A DNA stretch of 64,000 bases from Pyrrhosoma nymphula (lineage: Eukaryota; Arthropoda; Insecta; Odonata; Coenagrionidae). Both the position numbers and the translations under genes were made by a program. Positions 36,760-48,850 of this stretch are shown piece by piece; the stretch's first letter is position 1; each line of letters starts with the position of its first letter. The stretch is from positions 13,803,501-13,867,500 of the forward strand of contig OY754335.1 of NCBI GenBank assembly GCA_963573305.1, in the 5' to 3' direction. The notes under the pieces are model-generated. The model was not told the DNA's origin. It searched no databases and worked only from the letters and a program-made list of their open reading frames with translations.

Positions 36760-38605
36760 CGGCCCCTGCAAAAATTGACGACAAGCCAATGGCTTATCGG
36801 GATCGTAGGGGCATACGGACCACCAGAATCGTCCGAGGGAAAAAAACAATTGATTTTAGATTTAATCGCCATTGCAAAAATAATTACTTTGAGAAGGAGG
36901 ATACGATTGCAGTTAGCAGAATAAGCACCCAATCCAAAAGGGAATGCAGCATGAAGCCGTTGCGCCTCGGGACAACCCGTGGGAACGGTCTTGGCCGAAC
37001 CAAACGGCATTAATGAAATCATTCGTCAACATAAAATATCTCTCGCATCTCACCGCAAACAAACCATGAAATTCCCATCACGGTAATACCTTTTCTGCGA
37101 CACCAATTCGTTTTATATCCGCCCCGTTGTCGATCGAGCACGCCAGGAGAGTATTATAAACCACCCCGCACCCCAACACATACCCGAAATTAGCCCGTCA
37201 ACGGCGAAATCCTCTCGATATCAACCCCGGAGTTGGCTGAGAACCAATAAAAAGATTGCTTGATTGTCTCGAAAACAAGGAACCTCCCGGATCCATACGA
37301 TTCTCGTTTCAGCCTCCTAGAGGGCGGTCAGGATGCTTGCGTTTGGCGGTGGAAAGAGGAGGAGGAGGTGGGCATACAAAGGAAGCTGTTGTGAGAATGG
37401 GGATGGTAGGAGGAACTTAGGGGTCTCTTCTCTTATATGGGACGCACGCGACGGTGGGGGAGACCCCCCCTTCTGTTTTACGGCCATTGTACACGCGCAG
37501 GCACGTGTGGTCTCCCCGCCCGCCCCCTCGCGAACACCCCCTGCCATACTCTCGTCTCCCTCGAACTCCTCGCCAAAATCTCTACTCGCACATGCACTCA
37601 CGTCCAGAGCGAACACCCATTCACTCTTGCCACATAATCCCTTGCGTATTACCCTACCCTATTTCGCCAAGTCTATGAGGATTCCCCCCTTCCCCCCAGC
37701 CCCTATAGTAAGCTCGCAAGCCTCTTATGTCTACGTAGCTCACCTATCCTTCATACCCGCCGAATTCTTAAGTTATTACAGTATTGCATCCTCCCTCACT
37801 ACTCCGTAAATTACCAAGCGTTAAGAGTCTACTTATAGAAGGTAGGTCCACTCATGAATGCTCGAGTCAAAACAAATGAATTCGAGGATTAAGGATAAAC
37901 AGTAATGTTTCTCACTTGAAACGTTGTATCAGAAAATAATTAAATATCCCTGGCTAGTTTTAAACATTACCATCAACAGATATACCAAATTTAAAGTCTT
38001 TATCTTAGATAGTGTTTTATTTAATGCGGTTTCCGTGAAAAACGCGTACAGACAGATATCTGGGTAACGGTGCGTTTTCGGGCACATGTCCAATTGAATT
38101 TTTTTCTTATTTTGATCTGATAAATCATATCCTAAAATATTACAGAGTCATTACGAAACACCCTGTATAAGCGAAAGCTTCAGGCCGAGAGCGCGGAGTA
38201 CCTGTGAACCAAGTTCAACATTTTGATGAATTCAAAATACTACTTATAAAGGTTTTCAAAATCTACTTCTGTTCACAAATTATATATTAATAACTTTATT
38301 ACGATCAACCTACTTGTTTTAACGGTTAAATTGTTGGAAAAAAGTATTTCTGCGCATTTTTATTTAATCTGCTTCGTAACAGGAAATTAAGGGCCCGAAA
38401 ATGGCTAATAAATGCTGGGGGTATAGGTGAAGGATAACCTGAAACTGAACGAATTAAAAGGAAGGGGCAGTTTTGGCATGATTAGCGATCCCATTTGCAA
38501 GTATAAAATTACCCCGGAGTTGTTCAAGTTCATCCAATAAGAACCCTTTTTCAAGGAGCCTATCGAAAGTTGATATCTTATTTCCTTTCATTCCCTTCCC
38601 CCTAG
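36760..38605. other. non-coding; GC-rich block at 37320-37800
   Basis: 37320-37400 is purine-rich and 37490-37720 pyrimidine-rich. A 158-codon plus frame (37333-37809) spans it with low-complexity Pro/Ser/Arg content and shadows in other frames; I do not accept it as a gene. At 38141-38171 there is ACACCCTGTATA, which often marks an insect transposon end, but I find no matching left end. Confidence 0.45.
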
Positions 38606-38611
38606 TGCTAC

Positions 38612-38939
38612 CTGGGGGGTTGTGTTTGAACCGCTCGAGATAATGTCGATCGCGTAACTAAGGAGTCACGTGGTACAACAAAGATTGGTTCGAGTTTTTA
38701 GTGAGTTTGAACCCCTCGGGTAGATATCTTAAGCGTGTGATATGTTGTTTGCTGTGTCCTAATCAGGATATTCAACTCCATTGACAATATTTCAGCGAAA
38801 AGTACCCGATCGAGAAGGCTGAGATTTTTACGAATGGTTCAAATACATCAACATGTCGAGCTCTTCGTGACTGCACCACGTGACTTCTTAGTTACGTGAT
38901 CGGAGTTATCTCAAGCGGTTGAAAAACACAAGCCCCATA
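38612..38939. mobile_element. foldback element, ~68-bp arms
   Basis: The left arm 38612-38680 and right arm 38870-38939 are inverted copies: AACCGCTCGAGATAAT, GCGTAACTAAGGAGTCACGT on the left and their complements with a few changes on the right. The spacer is about 190 bp, with no coding capacity. No clear target duplication, so the outer ends are approximate. Confidence 0.65.
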
Positions 38940-39113
38940 ACATTCTGTTCTTCGCTTACCTTCAATTCCAGTCACCTCGGCGGTATCATTTGTGAATGAC
39001 CTCACTATTTATTTTTGGCCATTTTGTGTCAAAAAATGGTTTTATCCTTGCGGATTCATGACAATCCTTCCTGCATGAAAACATCTTGCTTTCAAATGGA
39101 AACTGCATTGGAG

Positions 39114-39280
39114 CAATCAGGCAGGTTTCCGGGATTCGCCCGCGTTGTCATTTTCGGTGGCGACGTTTCACGTACTATGCTCTAGGCGTCCTCAGGCCAG
39201 GCAGATGCCTACAGTACAGTAGGTGAAACGTCGCCACAAAAAATGAAAACGCAGACGAATCCCTGAAACCTGCCTGACTG
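39114..39280. mobile_element. foldback/MITE, ~58-bp arms
   Basis: The arms 39114-39171 and 39223-39280 are inverted copies with about 86% identity, each containing TCAGGCAGGTTTC and TGGCGACGTTTCAC. The short centre carries CTGAGGACGCC on the minus strand, 15 bases before GTGAAACGTCGCC, so a degenerate member of the CTGA-GAAAC motif family lies inside. No coding capacity. Confidence 0.65.
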
Positions 39281-39289
39281 CAAACCTGA

Positions 39290-41780
39290 ACGCCGCGAAA
39301 ACCTTCGTGCATTAGAGCCAGTTCCTATAATTTCCCTAATTTTACGTCGTGTGATGTTTTCATAAAACACTCCTGAGCTGTCTCCTTCGATCTCAACGTA
39401 GGATCTTGGCCATTTGGCTCACATGGTCAATAAATATTGAGAAATTTTTAACTTACTGGTATTGAAGAGAATATCTCCCCCGCATGGCTTCACATTCAGA
39501 ATGTTAAGGCCCGAAAAATTTATATACGCGGGGTATTAGCATCACGAAAAGCTACATGGCTAGCGCTCACATTTTGAATGATAAACGCGACAAGATATCA
39601 TAAAGTAAGTTTTCATTGGGCTCAAGTGGGAATAAAACGCGGTCATTAATATGCTCACAGTTTTTTCCATCCATAAAAAAAACTAAAGGGCAAGCAAAAA
39701 GTCTTGTGTAATACCTGCTATATCGGTTGGGGACTGGACATCAGTTTCATGACAGAACGAGGAAAAATGCCTAAAATGTTGAGACGTGATGAATGCAGAA
39801 AAAGGTAACAAATCATTTCTTTTTTTTAATCGCTGAAAGCTGCTTTTTCTGGCCATTATATTTTCCCATCATGGTATGAACATGTTCTCCGGGCTTCAAT
39901 GAAACTATTGTGGCTGCAAGTCCTCAAATAACAAGGTCCGATGGGAAGTATTTGATTTCCCACTACGTACTTGTGATTTAACTCAACTTAACACAACCAT
40001 TTTTTTCAGCCTAGTAGCAAAATGTGCAGGAGGCCGAAGTAAACTCAAAACCTCTAGTGTATAACTGATCCGTCTTTGAAGTATCTGACCTGTGAGCGTT
40101 TTCCATTTGTTTTCTACCATTAGCGTACACTATATTCTTTTTGAGGCCATTTAGAACACGACCGTACAGCAAATAGTGATGTGTAACATTTGCGTTTAAC
40201 CAGCTTGCGGTACAACTTCCGCTTTTCTTAGATTTTTCTTGAAAATATGAATTGTTAAATTTTATAGTTAAATTTTTGATACGGAAGTATAATAATATCA
40301 TCTGTAAAATGTGGTAAGGCAACATGGTGACTCAGATAATGAAGAAAACTATTAATACCTCGAGGAGTATACGTAGTGTAACGTGCGACTAATAGTCGTT
40401 TCACCCCATCGCCGGTGCCTTTTGGCACTTAAAATCTTTCCTACTACGTACAAAAATACCAACGTAACTGCTTGATGATGGCTGATCGTATATGTTTGTG
40501 TATACGCGTGTTTGAAAGAATGATTATTCTTAATGCTTCTTTTCACACCCCTTATTCCGGAAATTCCGAGCTGAAGGCACCAGCTTGATGTCTGGAGAAC
40601 AATTGACATCACACTGTACCCTATAAAGAGGATAACACGGAAAACCAACATCTTCTAGGTATAAATAATTTATTCCCCCAACCATACTCTAAAACTACTA
40701 GAAAAAAAGAAACAGCATCGCATCAACCATTTTATTGCCTGCTACATCAATCTCTCCCTTAACACGAGAAATCGTTTATTTAATATCTCAATGGACGACC
40801 AATCCTCCACTTGGGCTCCCCATCCTTCCCCCCAAATATCTTTTCCCAATATTTTCCAAAGCCTAATATGTGTACGCATATCACTCCTGCTCTGTTTTTG
40901 TTTCTATCTGAAGGATTTCACATATCTTCCAGGCTGGCCATACCTCGACATATCTGGATCATATTGAATCATATTGGCAATATATGGCATACAAATGCCT
41001 ACTAGAGGTAAAATGTTTTTCATAATCTATCGCCAGATATTTTTATATGAAGACCATTTGGACCTAGGGTATTCATTGAAAAGTTATCCTCGACTCTCTT
41101 GTTTTTGTGTGAATTAACATTGCACTTTTCTGCCATGTTTTTACTTTTATCACTCGACGTATCATGAGGTAGAGTTTCAATACAACTTGCATCATTGAGA
41201 ATAATCTGAACGAATTGGTGTAAATTCAGCTGGTAAAAAAATTTGTGATATCCCAGTCACCTAAGTTATTCCTATTTATTCATGCATAGCTCTTTGTTAG
41301 AAGCGATGTGTGTGCGTGACGTAATGACTTCAAATCGAATGCATGGAATTTAAGCATACGTGTTTCCTGAATTAACTAATGTTTTTCCCCACGTTTTACC
41401 AACCCTCTTCGAAGAATGAACATTTCTTTTGATCTGCTCATCCTTGGAAGATATAAGCCAACCAGCAATTCAAATTTCGTATACGAAATTAGAATTACCT
41501 TATCCATGAGTCCTTTTGAAATATTCGAAATGGTTTCATAATCAGATGAGATTTTCCGTTTGTAAAAATGTAACTAAATGCCCTCCATTTTGTTTGCCTC
41601 GTTTGAATATCGTGCTTCATTTCTTCGACCCAGGTTTCTTCCCCCCCCCCTAGAACCTTGCCGCAACGCCAGCGCCTAACATTGTTAGTTGGTAGCGTAT
41701 GGAGCTACGTGTTACAGGCGTGTAGGTCTCGCAAAGGCTTCTGGTGCTCCGCAGCGTACGATTTTGGGACTTGGGCTGCA
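39290..41780. other. non-coding, with a double hairpin at 40386-40428
   Basis: No gene recognised. Two perfect short hairpins lie close together: CGACTAATAGTCG (40386-40398) and GTGCCTTTTGGCAC (40415-40428), separated by a segment that reads GGTGAAA on the minus strand. A C run lies near 41641-41650. Minus frames of about 100 codons at 40011-40325 and 40352-40651 are unrecognised. Confidence 0.45.
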
Positions 41781-41786
41781 GAACTA

Positions 41787-41886
41787 TCAAAATCCTGTAT
41801 AGCAGAGGAGGGAGGCTGCTAGATGTTGAGGGTCAGAAAACCTTTCTATTTGCTGACAACACAAGCGTTTCGATTAGTGGGATTCG
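41787..41886 (+). pseudogene. possible LINE reverse transcriptase scrap
   Basis: The plus frame reads ILYSRGGRLLDVEGQKTFLF followed by ADNTSVSISG. KTFLFADDTSVSISG-like text is the catalytic YADD segment of jockey/R1-type LINE reverse transcriptases, here with the second aspartate changed to asparagine. Only ~33 codons survive and there is no neighbouring support, so this is tentative. Confidence 0.35.
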
Positions 41887-41889
41887 ATG

Positions 41890-43365
41890 CCCTCCTGTTT
41901 CAACTCGCCTCACAGTGAGATAGGGTATCTGGTAAAGGAGGCTTTCCCTTCGCTCTAGTGGGCTGCTCACTTCGCAACACAACAGCCCACTTGCTTTCCA
42001 TTCGTTTGCTAGGTAGGTAGCGAACTTCAAAACAGATCAAATACAGAGTTGATTGGCGCCATACAATTCAAGAACTTCGAAAATTGCGTCAACGATTGTT
42101 GTTTTTTTGCCTGCTGGCAGGTTACCATTTGCTTCTCCAGCAGTGAATTGTCCCATTCAAATTCGTCTGTGCGCACTGATATGATCCGATCTGCTCCTTG
42201 AATTTCCACACCTTGAATGTAAAGGTCCCGAAGTCATAGCGATGGGTCTTTTCATCACTTTCCTTGAGTGTGTGTGTGTGGCTCATGCCTTTTTTGCGAA
42301 GTATTTTGGTCCCCCTGCCTCTCTCTCTCATTACCTCCCCCTCTCTCTCTAATTTCCCTTCACCCCCCCTCCCCCAACTTCTACCTCCCCTCCTTGCCGC
42401 ACAGGTCTGTGACAGGAGAATTTGCGAGAACTACTCGGACGTGCATTCCCGCAATGATTTTGAGAATTAGAAAAAGGAAATTGGGCACAACCCAGCAATT
42501 TCGAAACCGGTACAAGGTGAGCATTGTGGAAACAAGGCAAAAGTCCTAAGCAAGAGCCTAACCTTATCCTCCTTCCAGCCCTTCTTCCATTCCACCCCGC
42601 ACTACTGAAGTGGCAATAGTTGGGGGTAGGGGGAGAGGAAGGGTTGCATCTCTGGAGTGAGTGAGATTGCTTGGAGGGAAGCACGGTGGGGTGGGTTTTG
42701 AAGGGCATTCGTGCGGAGGAGGAGGTAGTCGGAAGCGGGGTACAGTGAAAGGGGGGGGGGGTAATAAGGAAAGAAACGGGTGGGTGGGGGAGTAAATACG
42801 AGAGGTTTTGGGCATCAGGGTCCACGGTATAAGGGGTGAGGGTTTGTTGGGGGGATGACTCGCGTGGAACGGGGGTTTGAAGCACGTTGAAAGGACGGGG
42901 TTGAGGGTTTAGCCGGGAGTAAAGCTCGGCGACGTGTCCCCGGACAGCCCCGACAGTGGTCTTTTTCCCATCTCCGCTAGGCTATACGCACGCATACGGA
43001 CTTAAGTCCGGTTCACATTGAACGCGAGAACATGACGTTACTTCAGCTCCGGCTGCAATCCCTCGTGTATGTGTTCATACCATCCTTTGAGAATACTTTT
43101 AAGTTAACCAAGGGTATTTTTGGTAGTGTCAAATTCCAAGGATTTATTCAAATTCTACGCCTTTCAAGTTGGAATTTTGAAAATTTGCGATCCATTTTAA
43201 TGTATAAAGGAAATATGGTGCTCGCCAGTCATCACAGTTATAAGAGACTCCGTTGTATGTAGCTTGTTGGGTAAAGGCCTTCCACGGTGGTAACTCCGGT
43301 TCCCGCTCGATCAACAAAATTTAAAAAAGCGTAGTTTGGCCCAGTATGAATTTGGATGGGTAATG
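41890..43365. other. non-coding; GC-rich block at 42280-42960
   Basis: 42270-42400 is pyrimidine-rich with a (GT) run just before it; 42600-42870 is purine-rich with a G run at about 42751-42760. Open frames up to 178 codons here are low-complexity, overlapping on both strands, and not accepted as genes. Confidence 0.45.
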
Positions 43366-43369
43366 GCTC

Positions 43370-43905
43370 AATTTGGATGGTTGACAGTCCACTGAAAGTT
43401 GTAGAGAAATTCACTTATTCAGAAGCTGAAGTTACAAGTGGTGATGGAATTGGATATAAAATTTTAAAAAAGTTTGAGAAAGGAGAATAGCTGTTTCAGA
43501 GTGTGAGACATTTTCTCTAGGGCAGGAAAGTACCAAGAATGATAAAAATTATGTGCACAATTTATGATGTACCAATTTTCATGTATGCATCAGTAAAACG
43601 TGTGATGAGTGAGAGGAAATGGATCAGACTGAAAGTTGAATAAATAAAGTTCTTGATAGTGGGAAAGAGAGTGGGCAGAGTAAGAAACACAGACAACAGA
43701 AACCAAATTGAGGTTAATAGGCTAAGGAATAAGATAGAAGGTAATAGATTTTGATAGCTAGGACACTTTAAAAGGATGAAAGAGAGTAGCATTCTGAGAG
43801 TTTGATAAGATGAGAAATAAAGTTGGAAACAACCTACGAAAGGGCCACGCAAACGATGGAGAGATTACGCAAAAAGAGATATATCCAGGGATGAAATGTG
43901 TAAAT
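43370..43905 (+). pseudogene. C-terminal remnant of another LINE
   Basis: Across plus-strand frames: FTYSEAEVTSGDGIG (43410), a slipped YDVPIFMYASVK-like LMYGSETW segment (43565), VGRVRNTDNRNQIEVNRLRN (43670), WLGHFKRMKESS (43755) and GPRKRWRDYAKRD (43840-43885). This is the LINE tail of the type LMYGSETW...RxRxxxE...WLGHxxRM...RGRPRKRWxD, different from the GKRGRGR tail of the main family in this window. Several stops and slips; inactive. Confidence 0.6.
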
Positions 43906-44165
43906 TGGAAACATGGAATCACAGAAAAAGATGGAACATCTTCGTTAATACTTAGACATCTAGACCCAAACATGTTGGAACCGGAACGACTATGGACGGA
44001 TTGTCCAACTCGTTCCTGGTACAGTTTGCCGTGTCTGCTAAGAGCAGAAAATAAGTGCGATATGGCTAGTGCCGCCAACATTCTTTTCGTCATTGGAACG
44101 CTTATCCATTATCCATGATGAGAAAACCACCTTTGTTAATTCCACAAACTTTCTTACGCTGGCAC

Positions 44166-44210
44166 GACGCGCGTTTCACCACACTGTGGCATACTCATGA
44201 GCCATCTTCA
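44166..44210 (-). other. hammerhead-like motif
   Basis: Minus strand: GAGTATGCCACAGTGTGG, where CCAC-AGT-GTGG can form stem II, then TGAAACGCGCGTC with GAAAC, a GCGC stem III and GTC. The 5' CTGATGA box is degenerate (ATGAGTA, with ATGAAGA further upstream). Confidence 0.4.
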
Positions 44211-44389
44211 TCTACATCCGACCCTGCGAGCCGCCTCGTCGCTTGGGCGTGTGGCTTGGGTGTTGGAAAACCAATCTAGTTAGTGGGTAGGAATAGGAAA
44301 AGGGGTTAAGACGAGAGAAAGGACAAAAGTGAATCACCTGCCAATCGAGTGTCTTAATGCCACCCTCTTTTTTTGATATAGTCACTAGT

Positions 44390-44830
44390 GGTTCGTGGTA
44401 AGGAGGAGTTTTTGTATCTATTAGCTTTGCGGTGACTCTCTTTTTTAATGTGTCTCTTCTGTAAATTCTTGAGGTATAGTGCTGGCCCAAAATATCTTCT
44501 GTGTCATGCTGTAACTCGCCTGATCTGAATTTTTCAAGTCATTTAAGCCTAGCATGTGCTCTCCAATTCTCTAGCGGCTCCCATATTAGTCCTTCCATCA
44601 GCCGTGTTACGCTATCTCTTGGTCGTATAATTTCTTTTCTAAGCCTGCGGCTTTCCGTTGTATTTTATCTATTTCAAGAATTACCTAAGTCTTTCTATGC
44701 TGGGACCCAAATGCTCGCGGGGTGTTTGATATGTGGCCTAAGGCGAGCGATCTAGCACCGCTCTTTCACTTTTTCATCGAAGGACCTTCCTCCTAGTATC
44801 TCCTTGATACATCCTGGTTTCTTCAATGCT
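44390..44830 (-). pseudogene. LINE C-terminal domain remnant (jockey/CR1/L2-like)
   Basis: Minus strand, 5' to 3': PHIKHPASIW near 44740, a stop-broken KDLxNxxxR linker, then DSVTRLMEGLIWEPLENCRA, LKWLEKFRSGELQHDTEDIL and HYTSRIYRRDTLKK. The order RPxxEYxxxVWDP...RAARxxL...SVTRLMExLGWEPLExRR...SRxxRRxxxKK belongs to the segment after reverse transcriptase in this LINE group. Two slips and several stops. The expected final DWN motif is not clear. Confidence 0.65.
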
Positions 44831-45054
44831 TACTCGTCACTACATAGATAGTGTCTTAATGCAATGTAGCATAATAAATAAACATAATTACATAAATTTT
44901 GAGAACCCCAAAGGCTGACCTTGGCTGGGGTTTCCATTAATCATACCATGCAATTTAAATTTATGCAATACAAGTCGAATTTCGGATACAAACACACATA
45001 CACCTCTTCATTCACTTTCAACCTCGTGTTGCTAGTGTTTTTCCCTTCAGCTCG

Positions 45055-45090
45055 CTGAAGAGGACCACTTTGTGGTCGAAATACGCGTAT
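45055..45090 (+). other. hammerhead-like motif with perfect stem II
   Basis: CTGAAGA (45055-45061), then a perfect hairpin GACCAC-TTT-GTGGTC (45063-45077), GAAA (45078-45081) and the palindrome TACGCGTA (45082-45089), then T. Order and spacing match the other members; the CTGATGA box has one change. Confidence 0.45.
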
Positions 45091-45264
45091 ACGAATTTCA
45101 CCCTCGTTCCCTGTTTGTTGTTTTTCTATTCGACAACGCTCTTTTTAAGCTGTTCTCCCAGAAATCTGGGGCCCTGATGTGTATGTGAGTGAGTGTTTTG
45201 TGTGATTGCGTGTGTGGTTGTGTTAATAACTTGGCAGCCTTAGTAGAGTCACTACAGCTCTCCG

Positions 45265-45465
45265 AAGGATCCCAGGTTATAACCCAGGAATCCTTAGCTG
45301 GGTCTCATTAGCCCACAAAGGATTCCAATTGGGTTGTGTGTGTGTGTCTGTGGTAGTCCCTGGCGAGGAAATTATTTTCCCGTAAACTACCACAGGAGGG
45401 TATTCTGGTGGAGAGGCTGTGGTTGGTCCCTGTTGTGGAGTCCTCATTCCCGCAAACCAACACAG
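45265..45465. repeat. cluster of three hairpins, two of them homologous
   Basis: 45265-45295 is a near-perfect palindrome (AAGGATCCCAGG ... CCAGGAATCCTT). 45348-45395 and 45417-45465 are two ~48-bp units that both begin CTGTGGT, end with its inverse (CCACAG, CCAACACAG), and share GGTCCCTG-like and ATTxTTCCCG-like internal text. A (TG) run at about 45334-45346 precedes them. No gene nearby except LINE debris. Confidence 0.6.
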
Positions 45466-45469
45466 TATT

Positions 45470-46021
45470 TAATTTTTTTGACGAGTGGTGCATATATTTT
45501 ACGGCCATTGGAGAAATATTTTATCTGTTTAATTTTTATTCAAGTCTAAAATAATTTTTATTTCATGAATATGTAATTCTGAAAAATACTTTTACATCCT
45601 TCACACTACATAACTATATTCTTATTTCTCTAAGGAATTTGCCAATTTTTTTTAATTTTTTAATTTATCCGAAGAAAATATTTTTTTTAGGCAGGTAGAG
45701 AAAACATCTTTGAAATAATGTTATATGTATTCGGTTTCGGAAGCCTTAAACAATTTTTTTTCATGTATATTAAATTCATGAGTCTTTAGCAATAGACTTG
45801 CTTCACCTACACTTCTCAAGTAAAAATTCTTTAATAGTTTGTAAAAGTACAAGGAGCGAAGTGGTAATATGTTGAGGTTAATGAGCAATGGAAAATATGG
45901 ATGCAAGCGATTTTTATGCGTTAATGTTCATTTTTATTTGCGCCTCCCCAACAATCAATACCGTAGTTTAATTTCGAATTAATTACTTCAAAATATATTG
46001 CTTTCAGAAAATATAAATTAA
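45470..46021. other. AT-rich, nothing recognised
   Basis: Poly-T-rich sequence without open frames of interest. Confidence 0.4.
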
Positions 46022-47410
46022 ATGAGTCATAAACCATATTTTTTACCATAAGAATGTTTTTGAAGTGATAATTCAGGGTTATTATTGAATTTTCCTTCTC
46101 CCTTCATCCTCCGTTAAACTCATACACCCTTACCAAGACCACACCTTACGTCATTTAAATGATTTTTGCTGTATGTAGGGCCAAATGTGTACAATTTATT
46201 ATCCAATTCTGGTGTGAAATCTCGTTCTGTAAATATAATATCAACTATACAATATACATAGCTCAAATGTAAAGTCTTGGCTTCTGCATAAGGAAAATCT
46301 AGAGGAATCATTATAATTGTGTGAAATTTGACTAATAATTTTATTGTTTTATGTACGTACCAATAATTTGAAGTAATTTTGAAATACCTTTAACAGGTGC
46401 TATATTTATATGCATACGAGTTATTAAGCATAACCAAAAACATTAGGTGGTAGCCTTAAAACATGTCCTTCTTCAATGCTACCTAAAGTTACTCCGACAT
46501 TGTACAATATTAATATTAGGATTAATTTTGTTGGAATAATAAAATATACTATTATTTTTATATCACATATTTAGTTTTCATTCAAAGCCTAAGTTTATTA
46601 AAATCAAATCAAATCTGATAAAGTATAATTTTGAGAGACAAAGTCGTAGCGTCGCTACCACATTGCTTATATGATTATTCCATTTCAATTTTTTCTCCAG
46701 TTTCAATTCCAAATATTCATTCTCAGTTACGCTCCCAATTGGAATGAAATCAACGCAGTGTCCTCTGGAACTATCCCCAGAGTGATAAACAATTTCCCAG
46801 TTACACAAAAACCTATAGGATGAGTCGTAAACCATATTTTTTACCTTAAGAATGTTTTATGTAAGAAGCGAAAATTCAGTGTTATTATTGAATTTTCCTT
46901 CTCCGTTCATCCTCCGTTAAACTCATACACCCTTACCAAGACCACACCTTACGTCATTTAAATGATTTTTTTGTATGTAGGACCAAAGGTGTACAATTTA
47001 TTATCCAATTCTGGTGTGAAATCTCGTTCAGTGAATATAATATCAACTATACAATATGCACATCTCAAATGTAAAGTCTTGGCTTCTGACTAAAGAAAAT
47101 CTAGAGTAATTATTATAACTGTGTGAAATTTGACTAATAATTTTATTGTTTTATGTACGTACTGATAACTTGAAGTAATTTTGAAATCCCTTTAACATGT
47201 GCTATATTTATATGCATACGAGTCATTAAGCATAACCAAAAACATTTGGTTGTAGCCTTAAAACATGTCCTCCTTCAATGCTACCTAAAGTTACTCCGAA
47301 ATTGTACAGTATTAATATTAGGATTAATTTTGTTGGATTAATAAAATATACTATTATTTTTATATTACATATTTAGTTTTCATACTAAGCCTAAGTTTAT
47401 TAAAATCAAA
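46022..47410. repeat. 798-bp period tandem duplication, 1.7 copies
   Basis: 46022-46608 and 46820-47410 are direct copies, about 93-95% identical by eye and in register at a spacing of 798 bp. The intervening 211 bp are single-copy within the window and contain a LINE reverse transcriptase scrap. So the unit is 587 bp of AT-rich sequence plus the scrap, and the second copy stops before the scrap is repeated. The spacing is too small for two LTRs around a functional element. Confidence 0.8.
46609..46819 (-). pseudogene. LINE reverse transcriptase thumb fragment
   Basis: The minus frame reads SVTENEYLELKLEKKLKWNN followed by HISNVVATLRLCLSKLYFIR. EYLGLxLDxKLxWxxHIxxVxxxLRxxLxxLxxLR is the piece just after the YADD motif in jockey/CR1/L2-type LINEs. 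The fragment stops abruptly at both duplicate borders. Confidence 0.6.
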
Positions 47411-48690
47411 CCACAAACTGAAACCCCTTGGCTGACTGGCTGACATCCGCCTCCTCTATTCTGCGAATCTAGATCTAGTCCATCCTATCCTGCTTTTTTC
47501 CCACCTCCGTCTTTTCCCATGCTTCTTAAACTATTTCTTCCGAAATTATAGGAGAAGCAGGTAGCCTAAATTTTATCCTTATGCATATCCACAGCCTTCC
47601 ACTAATTATACGTAAAAAAGAGAGGGAGTAGGTCAGAGGAACCGCACTATGACACTGACACGTGACCGTGGTGAACTTAGTGGTAATTAACGTAGCATAA
47701 CTTCAATATGTACTCAATCAAAGCGCTGTTACAGCTAGCCCGCGAGGTTGTTTACATCTCATTTCTCTAAAAAGTGTATACTAACACTGGCTCCGACATC
47801 CTTCTTTCTTCCCACTTTCACCCGTTTTTTTTCATAATTATTTTACACCAAAACTATCACTTTTACCTCTACACTACGTTCAACTCAAGAATTCTTTCTT
47901 TCCTTACTCTGTTTTCATCTACAACAGTAGCAGATCAAGCGCCATTGATAGATGGAGCTAATTCTGTCGAAACATAGCTCAATAATCATTCCCTTCCTTG
48001 TGTTAATACTTATTTCTTATAATCTTATTTTTATGGCACTAGTCCTAACGGTGAATAGATTGAGGAATAAATGGACGGAGGTAATTACCAAGTCCTACGA
48101 AGTGTGGGGGAGATTTTATGTTCATCGGGTACTCCCCGAAAACTTGTTGGACACCTCAGGCATAGAGCCATGTTTAAATACATCCGTTTTTGCGTTGTCG
48201 CACAGTTCGTTGACAATCGGAAGCGATACCCGCAACGCAGGCTGCTTTTCCGTCGGAGTTGTCCAACTTCCGACGTAGCATGCTGAAGCTGCAGTAGGGA
48301 GGAAGAACCGACCCTTTCTGCTGGAATTGTGGGTCGCATAAATGATTTTAGTCAACAATAGAACCTTAGCGGAAGCGGGGCATCATAATCTTTCCCAACG
48401 GAGAAGAAGCTTAAAAACGTGAAACAGAGATGTACCTTTTTTACGTCTTTGTCTTCGCCTTATTACTAAAAGCGCATTCCCATCGCCAATACTCCTCGCA
48501 AACCTCCATTTTTCGTCCAGCAATTCAATAATGAGTAGAAATAATTCACAACGAACCAAAGACATTGAAATCATGGTCAGGGAAATGTCACGGTTTACCA
48601 ACGCCTTCTTTTTTCATCCGGTGCTGCTGCTGCTATAAAAATGGGGTCCGTGAGTAACGCAAAACGCTGCGGAAAAAACGACGCAAGAAC
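47411..48690. other. non-coding, unidentified repeat-like patch at 48070-48350
   Basis: 48070-48350 is denser in GC and open in several frames on both strands (71-108 codons). It looks like a dispersed element, but I cannot name it or find its ends. The remainder is AT-rich. Confidence 0.35.
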
Positions 48691-48699
48691 AGAGGCGTG

Positions 48700-48850
48700 A
48701 AAATTTAGCTTAAAAGTCTCTTGAAAATATCATAAGAAGGAGAAATTATTGGGAAAAATAACCGAGGAAGACTAAAGGTGGAATGCATGAAGCAAATGAT
48801 GAGAGACATTAAAATAAAGACATCTGAAGGATTAAAACTGTTATCATAGA
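48700..48850 (+). pseudogene. possible LINE 3' scrap
   Basis: The plus strand reads GRLKVECMKQMMRDIKIKTS followed by EGLKLLS. Basic GRxRxxCxxQxxxDxxxxTYxxLKxLA text closes several APE-type LINE proteins. About 40 codons, no other support. Confidence 0.4.

Noticed and set aside
37333..37809. 158-codon plus-strand open frame
   Set aside because: Same GC-rich low-complexity pattern, with three other frames open over the same bases; no protein signature.
38141..38171. ACACCCTGTATA, resembling an insect transposon end
   Set aside because: No matching opposite end or target duplication found within several kb.
42349..42885. 178-codon minus-strand open frame
   Set aside because: Consists of Pro/Ser-rich text produced by a pyrimidine/purine-skewed block containing a G run.
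46022..47410. LTR retrotransposon with 587-bp LTRs
   Set aside because: The interior is only 211 bp, contains a minus-strand non-LTR reverse transcriptase scrap, and shows no primer site or TG...CA ends.
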